Assembly (NCBI RefSeq): GCF_000986785.1 | Contig: NZ_LAYY01000030.1 | Span: forward strand, 1-40,183 | Direction of reading: 5' to 3' | Length of the DNA: 40,183 nucleotides | Source of the DNA: Mesobacillus campisalis | GTDB taxonomy: Bacteria; Bacillota; Bacilli; Bacillales; Cytobacillaceae | In this document: positions 32,195 to 39,740 of the stretch, one piece after another | Position numbering within the stretch: position 1 is the first letter of the stretch | Layout of the letters: the number at the start of each line of letters is the position of its first letter | Program-made: the position numbers and the translations under genes | Notes under the pieces: model-generated | Seen by the model: the letters and a program-made list of their open reading frames with translations, nothing else | Told to the model about the DNA's origin: nothing | Databases searched by the model: none

Positions 32195-32502
32195 GAACAA
32201 ACCTCCTGACATTACGGCCGTTTAAAATTTGATATGTTATGTAATTTGTGCGTGGGCCTTGCCTCTATGAACCCTTAATAACAGAATGAAAATGTAGAAC
32301 ATGTTTTTCTGGTTTTTCGAATGATACTACGCCAAAAACATAAATTCAACGAATATCCTTCCACGTAACACAATGTTTAGATTGGTTATTGACTAATAAA
32401 ATTATTAATAGAAATGAAATTTATCATAAACAAACTTCCAAGGAGCTTACGAACCCTTGAGAAAAAAGGTTCTCATAGGAACCATGGGGATTGTTCCATA
32501 CC
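32195..32502. other. Gap between the DUF2187 gene and the pyc terminator
   Basis: AT-rich non-coding stretch. A -35-like TTGACT (32389-32394) points right, but no convincing -10 follows at 17 bp. CATGGGGATTGTTCC (about 32483-32497) resembles the dispersed GGGGACGGTT repeat and precedes a similar GCGGGGAA hairpin, as in copies 2 and 3. Confidence 0.4.
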
Positions 32503-32538
32503 TGAAAAAAATTAGCGGGGAAGCTTTGCCTCCCCGCC
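32503..32538 (-). terminator. Terminator of pyc
   Basis: GCGGGGA pairs with TCCCCGC, and on the minus strand it is followed by a T-run. It lies about 20 bp past the pyc stop. It resembles the hairpin at 37675-37698. Confidence 0.8.
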
Positions 32539-32558
32539 AACCTCAATTTCTATTCCCT

Positions 32559-35500
32559 CTAATTTGCTGCCACCTTGTCAGATTCACTGTCCCTTTCCGC
32601 GCTATCGCCCGGTTCTGCCAATTCAATCAGCAGATCGCCTGGTGCAATAGGATCTCCAGGATGCACTGTAATCTCTTTTACAATACCGGAGAATGGTGCC
32701 TGAATGGTTGTTTCCATTTTCATCGCTTCGGTTAAAAGTAAATGATCGCCTTGGGCAACCTTTGCCCCTTTTTCAACAAGGACCTTGAGGACGGTGCCTG
32801 GCATCGTTGCGGCAATATGATTCTGGTTTCCAGGGTCGGCTTTTACTTTTGAAGCAACAGCCGTTTTAATGCTTTCGTCTTTAATGACCACTTCCCGCTG
32901 TTGTCCGTTGAGTTCGAAATAAACCGTCCGGGTGCCGTCTGACTGGGCTTCTCCAATGGAAACCAATTTGACCATCAGCGTCTTCCCTTTTTCAATTTCC
33001 ACCTCAAGCTCTTCCCCAAGCCTCATTCCAAATAAGAAGGTTGGAGTATCAAGCACGCATATATCGCCAAATTGTTCGATCGTTTTGATATAGTCCAGGA
33101 ATACCTTAGGATATAGAGCATAAGAAATCATATCGTGAGAGGTTACTTGACGGCCAAGCTTTTTATACAGCTCATCACAAATATCATCAAAATCGACGTT
33201 ATCCATCAATTCACCTGGACGGACGCTGATTGGCTGCTTTCCTTTCAGGATGACCTTCTGCAATTCCTGCGGGAAACCTCCAGCTGGCTGTCCCAAATAG
33301 CCTTCAAACAATTCAATCACAGAATCAGGGAAATCAATTTTATCACCCTTTTCCAGGACATCTTGTTCTGTTAAATCATTTTGAACCATAAACAAGGCCA
33401 TATCGCCGACAACTTTGGAGGACGGAGTGACTTTCACGATATCACCAAACATCAAATTGACGCGGCGGTACATATCTTTCACTTCTTCCCAGCGGCTGCC
33501 AAGCCCGACTGCTTTGGCTTGCTGCTGAAGGTTGCTGTATTGTCCTCCAGGCATTTCATGCTGGTAAACTTCCGGATGAGGCGCATTCATGCCGCTTTCA
33601 AAATCCTGGTAGTATTTTCGCACGCCTTCCCAGTACTTTGAAACCTGTTCAAAAGATTCCACATCAACCGCAGGTTCACGCTCTGATCCTTTCAACGCAT
33701 AGCAGAGTGATCCGGCGCCTGGCTGGGAAGTCAAACCGGCCATTGCGCTTGCCGCAACATCCACGATATCGACACCGGCATCAATCGCCCTCGCATAGGT
33801 GTAAATGCCATTGCCGCTTGTATCGTGGGTATGAAGGTGAATCGGGATATCCACGGTTTCCTTCAACTCGGAAATTAACCGGTAGGCAGCCTCCGGTTTC
33901 AGCAGGCCGGCCATGTCCTTGATGCCGAGAATATGAGCACCCTGGCTTTCAAGTTCCTTTGCCATGTTTTTATAATATTGAATATCGTATTTAATTCGGG
34001 ATGAGTCATTGATGTCCCCTGTATAACAGATGGCGGCCTCAGCGATCTTCCCTGTCTGGCGCACCGCATCAATCGCTACTTCCATCCCCTTAACCCAGTT
34101 CAAGCTGTCAAAGATGCGGAAAACATCGATTCCAGCGTCTGCCGATTGCTGCACAAATGACTGGATGACATTGTCAGGATAGTTTTTATAGCCGACCGCG
34201 TTCGAAGCACGCAATAGCATCTGGAACAATACATTCGGAACCTGCTCCCTTAAAGTGATCAGCCGCTCCCAAGGGTCTTCCTTAAGGAAACGATAGGCCA
34301 CATCATAGGTTGCCCCGCCCCACATTTCGAGTGAAAACAAGTTTGGCAGCAATTTTGCTGTCGGTTCCGCAATTTTCTTCATATCGTTGGTACGAAGCCG
34401 CGTTGCCAGCAACGATTGGTGGCCATCACGGAATGTCGTATCAGTGAGCAGAACTTCCTTGCGGGATTTTACCCAATCTGCAAGGCCTTCTGCCCCTTTA
34501 TCGTCAAGAATTTGTTTCGTCCCGGCTGGAGCCGGTTCTGCAGCTTGAAACGCAGGAACAAATGGTTCCTCAAAAATCGGCTTTTCCTTTTTTTCGATCC
34601 CAGGAAAGCCGTTGATGGTGACATTTCCGATATAATGAAGCAATTTTGTCCCTCGGTCTTTACGAACCGGGAAAATAAACAGTTCCGGAGTACTGTCGAT
34701 AATGGAGGTGTCATAATCTCCGCTAAGGAATTTTTCATGCTGCATGACATTTTCCAGAAACGGAATATTCGTTTTGATTCCGCGGATTCGGAATTCCTTT
34801 AAGTTCCGCAGCATTTTGGAAGCGGCCTGTTCAAACGTCAGGGCATGCGTCGACACTTTTACCAGCAGCGAATCATAATAAGGCGTAATGACAGATCCCT
34901 GGTAGGCGTTGCCCGCATCAAGACGGACACCGAATCCGCCTCCCGAGCGGTAAACCATGATTTTTCCGGTATCCGGCATAAAATCATTCAATGGATCTTC
35001 TGTCGTCACACGGCTCTGGATGGCATAACCGTGCGTAGAAATGTTTTCCTGCTTTGGAATGCCAACTTTATCGCCATGAAGAGGATAGCCTTGGGCAATC
35101 AGCAATTGTGTTTGAACAATATCGATTCCCGTAACCATTTCTGTAATCGTATGCTCTACCTGAACGCGCGGGTTGACTTCAATAAAATAAAACTCATCTC
35201 CGCAAACGAGGAATTCCACCGTCCCTGCATTCAGGTAATCTACGTTTTTCATTAACTTGACAGCCGCGTCGCAAATATCATGGCGCAGTTCGTCCGACAG
35301 GGAGGTACTCGGCGCCACTTCAACCACTTTTTGGTGGCGGCGCTGGACGGAACAATCCCGTTCGTATAAATGAACAATGTTTCCTTCATGGTCGCCAAAA
35401 ATCTGGACTTCAATATGTTTCGGGTTTTGGATCAGCTTTTCAACATACACCTCATCGCTCCCAAAAGCAGCTTTTGCTTCTGACTTGGCTCGTTCATACG

Positions 35501-36059
35501 ATTCCTTGACTTCCTCGATCGAGTGAACAATCCGCATCCCGCGTCCGCCGCCGCCCAGGGAGGCTTTGATGATAATCGGAAGACCATGCTGGCTTACGAA
35601 GGAGACAACTTCTTCAAGGTTAGCGACCGGACCGTCTGTCCCAGGGATGACTGGAATTTCGGCCAGCTGCGCTTGTGTTCTCGCTTTCACCTTATCTCCA
35701 AACATATCTAAATGTTGTGATGTTGGCCCGATAAAAATGATTCCTTCCTCTTCGCACCTTTTGGCAAAGTCAATGTTTTCCGACAAGAACCCGTAACCAG
35801 GGTGGATGGCATCCACGCCTGCCTGTTTGGCAATCTGGATGATGCCTTCAATGTCAAGATAAGCATCGACAGGCTTCTTCCCTTTCCCGACAAGATAAGC
35901 TTCATCCGCTTTGTAACGATGCAGAGCGAACGAATCTTCTTTTGAATAGATGGCGACCGTGCGGATATGAAGTTCCGTACAGGCACGAAACACGCGGATG
36001 GCGATTTCGCCCCTATTGGCCACTAATACTTTATTGATTCTATTAATCTTCTTTCCCAT
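32559..36059 (-). CDS. pyc: Pyruvate carboxylase
   Basis: 1166 aa, slightly longer than the usual 1148. Biotin carboxylase domain (about 8-460) with VLVANRGEIAIRVFRA, the ATP-grasp GGGGRGMR and EVNPRVQVEHT. Carboxyltransferase domain (about 535-810) with DTTFRDGHQSLLATR and the metal-site HLHTHDT, then the tetramerisation region. Biotinyl domain (about 1085-1150) with the biotin-accepting lysine near residue 1114 in EAMKM. An 18-residue acidic tail beginning EPGDSAERD follows and is unusual. It makes oxaloacetate from pyruvate and bicarbonate. ATG start; a promoter is at 36139-36166. Confidence 0.96.
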   Translation of the reverse strand: MGKKINRINKVLVANRGEIAIRVFRACTELHIRTVAIYSKEDSFALHRYKADEAYLVGKGKKPVDAYLDIEGIIQIAKQAGVDAIHPGYGFLSENIDFAKRCEEEGIIFIGPTSQHLDMFGDKVKARTQAQLAEIPVIPGTDGPVANLEEVVSFVSQHGLPIIIKASLGGGGRGMRIVHSIEEVKESYERAKSEAKAAFGSDEVYVEKLIQNPKHIEVQIFGDHEGNIVHLYERDCSVQRRHQKVVEVAPSTSLSDELRHDICDAAVKLMKNVDYLNAGTVEFLVCGDEFYFIEVNPRVQVEHTITEMVTGIDIVQTQLLIAQGYPLHGDKVGIPKQENISTHGYAIQSRVTTEDPLNDFMPDTGKIMVYRSGGGFGVRLDAGNAYQGSVITPYYDSLLVKVSTHALTFEQAASKMLRNLKEFRIRGIKTNIPFLENVMQHEKFLSGDYDTSIIDSTPELFIFPVRKDRGTKLLHYIGNVTINGFPGIEKKEKPIFEEPFVPAFQAAEPAPAGTKQILDDKGAEGLADWVKSRKEVLLTDTTFRDGHQSLLATRLRTNDMKKIAEPTAKLLPNLFSLEMWGGATYDVAYRFLKEDPWERLITLREQVPNVLFQMLLRASNAVGYKNYPDNVIQSFVQQSADAGIDVFRIFDSLNWVKGMEVAIDAVRQTGKIAEAAICYTGDINDSSRIKYDIQYYKNMAKELESQGAHILGIKDMAGLLKPEAAYRLISELKETVDIPIHLHTHDTSGNGIYTYARAIDAGVDIVDVAASAMAGLTSQPGAGSLCYALKGSEREPAVDVESFEQVSKYWEGVRKYYQDFESGMNAPHPEVYQHEMPGGQYSNLQQQAKAVGLGSRWEEVKDMYRRVNLMFGDIVKVTPSSKVVGDMALFMVQNDLTEQDVLEKGDKIDFPDSVIELFEGYLGQPAGGFPQELQKVILKGKQPISVRPGELMDNVDFDDICDELYKKLGRQVTSHDMISYALYPKVFLDYIKTIEQFGDICVLDTPTFLFGMRLGEELEVEIEKGKTLMVKLVSIGEAQSDGTRTVYFELNGQQREVVIKDESIKTAVASKVKADPGNQNHIAATMPGTVLKVLVEKGAKVAQGDHLLLTEAMKMETTIQAPFSGIVKEITVHPGDPIAPGDLLIELAEPGDSAERDSESDKVAAN

Positions 36060-36138
36060 GACTTCCTACCTCTCTTATGTATTGTTGTCATTCCCAAGCA
36101 GGGACAACCTTATATCTATTTTAACCTATTTCTCTAAT

Positions 36139-36166
36139 ATTCTATAAATTTAAATTAATTTGTCAA
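36139..36166 (-). promoter_or_regulatory. pyc promoter
   Basis: Minus strand -35 TTGACA (36161-36166), 16-bp spacer, -10 TAGAAT (36139-36144). GACAACCT (36103-36110) and AGGTTGTC (36171-36178) form an inverted pair around it. Confidence 0.6.
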
Positions 36167-36264
36167 CCAGAGGTTGTCTTCACACATCTTTCAAGCCTCA
36201 GAGAACAACCAATCATTTCCACCTTTTTGGTAAAAATGTTATTCCTATTCCTATCAGTTTCCAC

Positions 36265-36270
36265 TATAAT
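36265..36270 (+). promoter_or_regulatory. -10 element of the M48-ankyrin gene
   Basis: Perfect TATAAT with a weak upstream partner, about 53 bp before the GTG start. Confidence 0.4.
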
Positions 36271-36322
36271 CTTATAGAAATATATTTTTTAAAGAGATTA
36301 TCAGAATCAGGGGGAAAGAAGA

Positions 36323-37630
36323 GTGCTCGAGGAAAATGGGTTAAAAAACAGGTTGGTTCATCGGAAAGAAAAGATTTATTTTGTGGCCGCGCTGGTGTTC
36401 AGCTGTTTGGCTTATCTGGTTTTGCTTTTTTCAATAGTTGGTTTTGCGATTATGGTAGGGATCATACTAATTTCATTCTTTTTCCATGCCCTATCGATGG
36501 CTTCGATTCGCCGAAATGGCGTCCGGCTGAGTGAACAGCAGTTTCCTGACATCTATCAGAAGGCGGCGAAATTAGCACAAGAGATGGACCTTGAGAAAAT
36601 GCCGGCTATTTATGTCATGGAATCGATGGGAATGTTAAATGCGTTCGCGACCAGGTTCTTTGGAAAAAACATGGTCGTTGTGTATTCAGAAATATTTGAT
36701 TTGGTGGAAGAACAGCGTGAAGAGGAGCTCATGTTTGTTCTCGCCCATGAGTTTGCCCATCTTAAGCGCCGCCATGTACTCGTTCATTTCATCCTGCTTC
36801 CGGCCATGTTTGTTCCGTTTCTAGGGGAAGCTTATTTGCGGGCTTGCGAATATACATGTGACCGATATGCGGCTTATTATGTTGGCAATGTGGAGGCAGC
36901 AAAAGAGGCATTAACGGTGCTCGCTATCGGGAAGAAGCTTTCCGCTAAAGTGAACAAACAGGCTTACGTTCAGCAAGCAGAAGAAGAATCGGGCTTCTTT
37001 GCGTGGCTAAGTGAACAGCTTTCCAGCCATCCACATTTGCCGAAACGGATCAATGCCCTGGACCATTGGCATAATCCTGAACAATCACCACTAGTGGTGG
37101 AAAAGAAAACAGGGATCATCATCGGAACCATCCTTTCGATCGTACTGGCTGCATCCATTACAGGCGCAGCAGTGTTCTTTTTAGAAGGAGCAACAGCCTT
37201 AACCGCTTTTCTGGAGGATCCTTATCTGGTAGAGGACGAGTATATGTATGAAGAAGACATGATGGACTTCCCTCCTGTCATCCAAGCCTACATGAATGAA
37301 GACATGGATCAGGTTCAGCAGCTTGTCGCAGAGGGAGCTGACATAAATGAAAAAGACAGTGACAACAACACCGCCCTTCAATATGCGGTAAGCTGGGGTG
37401 ATTCGGAAGCGGCACAGTGGCTCATCGAGAACGGAGCAGATGTGAACACAACCGACAACTGGGGATCAACTCCGCTCATAAACGCCGTCTTTAATGACGC
37501 AGACAATGAACTGATTGAACTTTTATTAGCCAATGGCGCAGACAAAACAATAAAAGATTCAGAAGGAAAAACAGCCTACGACTACGCAGTCGAAAACAGG
37601 GATGCAAAGCTTAGAGATTTGTTGAAGTGA
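36323..37630 (+). CDS. Membrane M48-family metalloprotease fused to ankyrin repeats
   Basis: A 435-aa protein. Two membrane helices (about 18-55) precede an M48 peptidase domain (about 70-245) with zinc motif HEFAH at 142-146 and the third ligand E176 in CEYTCDRYA. A third membrane helix lies near 258-283 and an acidic linker follows (DEYMYEEDMMD). Three ankyrin-type repeats cover about 318-435 (QQLVAEGADINEKDSDNNTA, then IENGADVNTTDNWGSTPL, then LANGADKTIKDSEGKTAYD). The peptidase resembles HtpX/YhfN-type quality-control proteases; the ankyrins would select partners. GTG start with GGGGGAAAG. The stop codon opens dispersed repeat copy 3. Substrates unknown. Confidence 0.88.
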   Translation: MLEENGLKNRLVHRKEKIYFVAALVFSCLAYLVLLFSIVGFAIMVGIILISFFFHALSMASIRRNGVRLSEQQFPDIYQKAAKLAQEMDLEKMPAIYVMESMGMLNAFATRFFGKNMVVVYSEIFDLVEEQREEELMFVLAHEFAHLKRRHVLVHFILLPAMFVPFLGEAYLRACEYTCDRYAAYYVGNVEAAKEALTVLAIGKKLSAKVNKQAYVQQAEEESGFFAWLSEQLSSHPHLPKRINALDHWHNPEQSPLVVEKKTGIIIGTILSIVLAASITGAAVFFLEGATALTAFLEDPYLVEDEYMYEEDMMDFPPVIQAYMNEDMDQVQQLVAEGADINEKDSDNNTALQYAVSWGDSEAAQWLIENGADVNTTDNWGSTPLINAVFNDADNELIELLLANGADKTIKDSEGKTAYDYAVENRDAKLRDLLK

Positions 37631-37656
37631 GGCATGGGGACGGTTCTCATGCATCA
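37628..37656 (+). repeat. Dispersed GGGGACGGTT repeat, copy 3
   Basis: TGAGGCATGGGGACGGTT then CTCATGCATCA. It starts on the stop codon of the protease gene; GCATGGGGA and TTCTCATGC can pair (with two G-U pairs) around CGG. Confidence 0.75.
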
Positions 37657-37669
37657 TTAAAACAGAAAT

Positions 37670-37704
37670 AAAATGGCGGGGAACTTTACTTCCCCGCCAT
37701 TTTT
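37670..37704. terminator. Bidirectional terminator between the protease and MBL hydrolase genes
   Basis: Perfect stem GGCGGGGAA/TTCCCCGCC (37675-37698) with A and T on the outer sides; serves both convergent genes. The same hairpin occurs in decayed form at 23882-23904. Confidence 0.88.
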
Positions 37705-37714
37705 ATTCTCTTCA

Positions 37715-38794
37715 CTATAATTCCCACCATGCCTCACCAGGAAAAGAATCCGTTCCTTTTAATGATATGGTTTCACCGATTCTCGGAGCGATCAGCTCCA
37801 CATTTTTTGCCTTGGCCTCTTTGGCTGCCCTCTCTATTGGTTCTGTCCACCCATGCCTTGCCAGTGTAAAGGCTCCCCAATGAATCAGCATCATCCTCTT
37901 GCCTTTGACATCGATGCTCGCCTGTACCGATTGCTCAGGGAACATATGGGCCCACGGCCAGCGCCGGTCATATTGGCCGCCTTCCATTAAAGCGAGATCA
38001 AAAGGACCATACTTTTCGCCTATTTCCCTGAAGTGGGCATCGTAGCCGCCATCTCCGCTCGTATAGAATCTGGAGTGTTTCCCCAAGATGACCCAGCCGC
38101 CCCACAGAGTCGAATTCCGGTTAAAAATCCCTCTTCCGGAAAAATGCCTGGATGGAGTCAGCGCAATTGTTAGGCCTTGAAAGGTGTACTCCTCCCACCA
38201 ATTTAACTCAGTAATTTTGTCTTTTGCCACTCCCCAGCGAATCAAGTGGGCACCCACACCCAGTGGAACAAAGAAATGGCCGGTCTTGCCCTTCAGCTTT
38301 TGTATGGATGGATAATCCAAATGATCGTAGTGATCATGAGTAAGCAGGACAGCATCAATAGGAGGCATTTCTTCCACCATATCAAGGAGATGTTTGCTGT
38401 AGCGTTTCGGTCCCACGACCGTAACAGGTGAAGCAATGCCACCTAACATCGGGTCGATAAACAGCTTTTTACCATCCAGACTGAGCAGAAAAGCCGAATG
38501 CCCAAACCAGGTCAGGCTGTCTTCTTCACCTTTCACTTTGTTCCAATCAATCTCAACAGGAGGCATCGGACTTTTAGGAGTACGGCCAGCAGCTTTTGAA
38601 ACTGGGAGCTGGGGTGGTTTCGGACTGTTATTTTTTCCAGCAAGGAAAACAAATTTCCCCTTAACGTAATTATCCAATTTATTGTAGCCCTCTGTGTCTT
38701 CATTGCTTGGCCTTCCACCGAACACAGGATGCATGTTCATAAACAGTGCAAGAGCAATAAAGAACACCAGCATAAAGGTGAATACATAAATCAT
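37715..38794 (-). CDS. MBL-fold metallo-hydrolase, NAPE-PLD/UlaG-like, membrane-anchored
   Basis: A 359-aa protein with an N-terminal membrane helix (about 2-19). The metallo-beta-lactamase domain (about 90-340) starts at LTWFGHSAFLLSLDGKKLFIDPM and carries the zinc motif THDHYDH, then SRHFSGRG, SGDGGYDAHF and the late ligand LIHWGAF. This layout matches beta-lactamase_2-type enzymes related to N-acylphosphatidylethanolamine phospholipase D. It probably hydrolyses a phosphodiester or ester near the membrane; the substrate is unknown. ATG start. It is convergent with the protease-ankyrin gene and shares its terminator. Confidence 0.88.
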   Translation of the reverse strand: MIYVFTFMLVFFIALALFMNMHPVFGGRPSNEDTEGYNKLDNYVKGKFVFLAGKNNSPKPPQLPVSKAAGRTPKSPMPPVEIDWNKVKGEEDSLTWFGHSAFLLSLDGKKLFIDPMLGGIASPVTVVGPKRYSKHLLDMVEEMPPIDAVLLTHDHYDHLDYPSIQKLKGKTGHFFVPLGVGAHLIRWGVAKDKITELNWWEEYTFQGLTIALTPSRHFSGRGIFNRNSTLWGGWVILGKHSRFYTSGDGGYDAHFREIGEKYGPFDLALMEGGQYDRRWPWAHMFPEQSVQASIDVKGKRMMLIHWGAFTLARHGWTEPIERAAKEAKAKNVELIAPRIGETISLKGTDSFPGEAWWEL

Positions 38795-38821
38795 TGTCTA
38801 AGTTCCTTTCAATCCGGGAAA

Positions 38822-38846
38822 GCATGGGGACGGTTCTCATGCCTCA
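38822..38846 (+). repeat. Dispersed GGGGACGGTT repeat, copy 4
   Basis: GCATGGGGACGGTT then CTCATGCCTCA, about 27 bp upstream of the MBL hydrolase start. Combined with copy 3 it shows that the full unit has arms TGAGGCATG and CATGCCTCA. Confidence 0.75.
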
Positions 38847-38975
38847 CTATGGAGCTGTGGTTTCTTCTTTAAAGCCAATATAACACTTTTTAGCTTTTGG
38901 ATAAATTTTGAACACCCAGCCAGGCTTTGTAGAGGCTAAGACTTAACTACATGTTACGAGCAGGAGACAATATAA
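38847..38975. other. Gap after repeat copy 4
   Basis: No gene or clear promoter seen; a -35-like TTGAAC lies near 38910 without a convincing -10. Confidence 0.3.
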
Positions 38976-39056
38976 ATGAGCAAATATGGGACGAAGGCTG
39001 TGTTTTTAGGAGTGTATTTAGCACATAGTGTAGCAGGAAAACGGAAGAGGAATTGA
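38976..39056 (+). CDS. Possible 26-aa micro-protein
   Basis: ATG with AGGAG about 9 nt upstream, 26 codons (MSKYGTKAVFLGVYLAH..., ending GKRKRN). It has a hydrophobic core and a strongly basic tail. I do not recognise it. A second small frame follows at once. Coding is not proven. Confidence 0.25.
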   Translation: MSKYGTKAVFLGVYLAHSVAGKRKRN

Positions 39057-39058
39057 AA

Positions 39059-39157
39059 TTGCAAAAAAATACATGTAATCCGACGGCAGCCATAATAAAG
39101 GAAGCAATCATAGCTAGAAATAAAATAAGAGCTACAATAGTAGCCCTTGTAAAATAA
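39059..39157 (+). CDS. Possible 32-aa micro-protein
   Basis: TTG with AGAGG 8 nt upstream opens a 32-codon frame 2 bp after the preceding micro-ORF. The peptide (QKNTCNPTAAIIKEAIIARN...) could form an amphipathic, basic helix. Function and expression are unknown. The pair lies convergent to the cupredoxin gene. Confidence 0.22.
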   Translation: MQKNTCNPTAAIIKEAIIARNKIRATIVALVK

Positions 39158-39178
39158 ATAAATTTGTTGAGGTTTCTA

Positions 39179-39568
39179 TTATTTAACTATTACTTTTCCA
39201 ACCATACCCTCTTGCAAATGATACCTGCATATCAGTTCATATGTACCAGGTTTATCAGGCTTCACAGATATGGTTTTTTCATTTCCCGGCTGGACTTCCT
39301 CGTCGATTCCGAGCTTTTCGACTGTAAAGGTATGCTCTTTCTTTCCTTTATTTTTCAATACTACAGTCGTTGTAACTCCATTCTGAAGCGTGATGACTTT
39401 TGGATTAAAGTAATCATCATTCAACTCGACCTCAATCGTCTTTGCTGTCTCTCCAGGCTGTGTTACGGGGCTGGATTCAGCAAATACACTTAATGAGCCT
39501 GGAATTGTGGCAGTAACAATCATTGCAACCAAAACCATTAATCCAGTTAGTACTCTCTTCACAAACAT
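39179..39568 (-). CDS. Secreted cupredoxin-domain protein
   Basis: A 129-aa protein with a signal peptide (KRVLTGLMVLVAMIVTATI, cleavage probably after FAES at about residue 30-32). A single cupredoxin domain follows (about 42-129). The type 1 copper ligands are all present: H79 (KEHTF), C114, H117 and M122 (ICRYHLQEGM). It probably binds one copper outside the cell and shuttles electrons or protects against copper. ATG start with AAGGAGGG. No partner oxidase gene is in the window. Confidence 0.85.
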   Translation of the reverse strand: MFVKRVLTGLMVLVAMIVTATIPGSLSVFAESSPVTQPGETAKTIEVELNDDYFNPKVITLQNGVTTTVVLKNKGKKEHTFTVEKLGIDEEVQPGNEKTISVKPDKPGTYELICRYHLQEGMVGKVIVK

Positions 39569-39740
39569 TCTTCATCCCTCCTTTCCAAAATATGTTTTCC
39601 AAATCATAAAATATTATTAGTATAGAGGCATGGGGGCCGGAATGAAAATAACGATTCCTTTTGTCAACAGCTGCGCAAAACTGGACTGTCACAAAAGGCA
39701 GATAAAAAAATAAAAAACCCGCTCACCAGGCTTTGAACTA

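Noticed and set aside
32457-32735. 92-aa plus-strand frame beginning MRKKVLIGTMGIVPYL
   Set aside because: The start looks plausible with AAGGAG upstream, but most of the frame is antisense to pyc and its terminator hairpin. Cysteine- and phenylalanine-rich tail typical of shadow frames.
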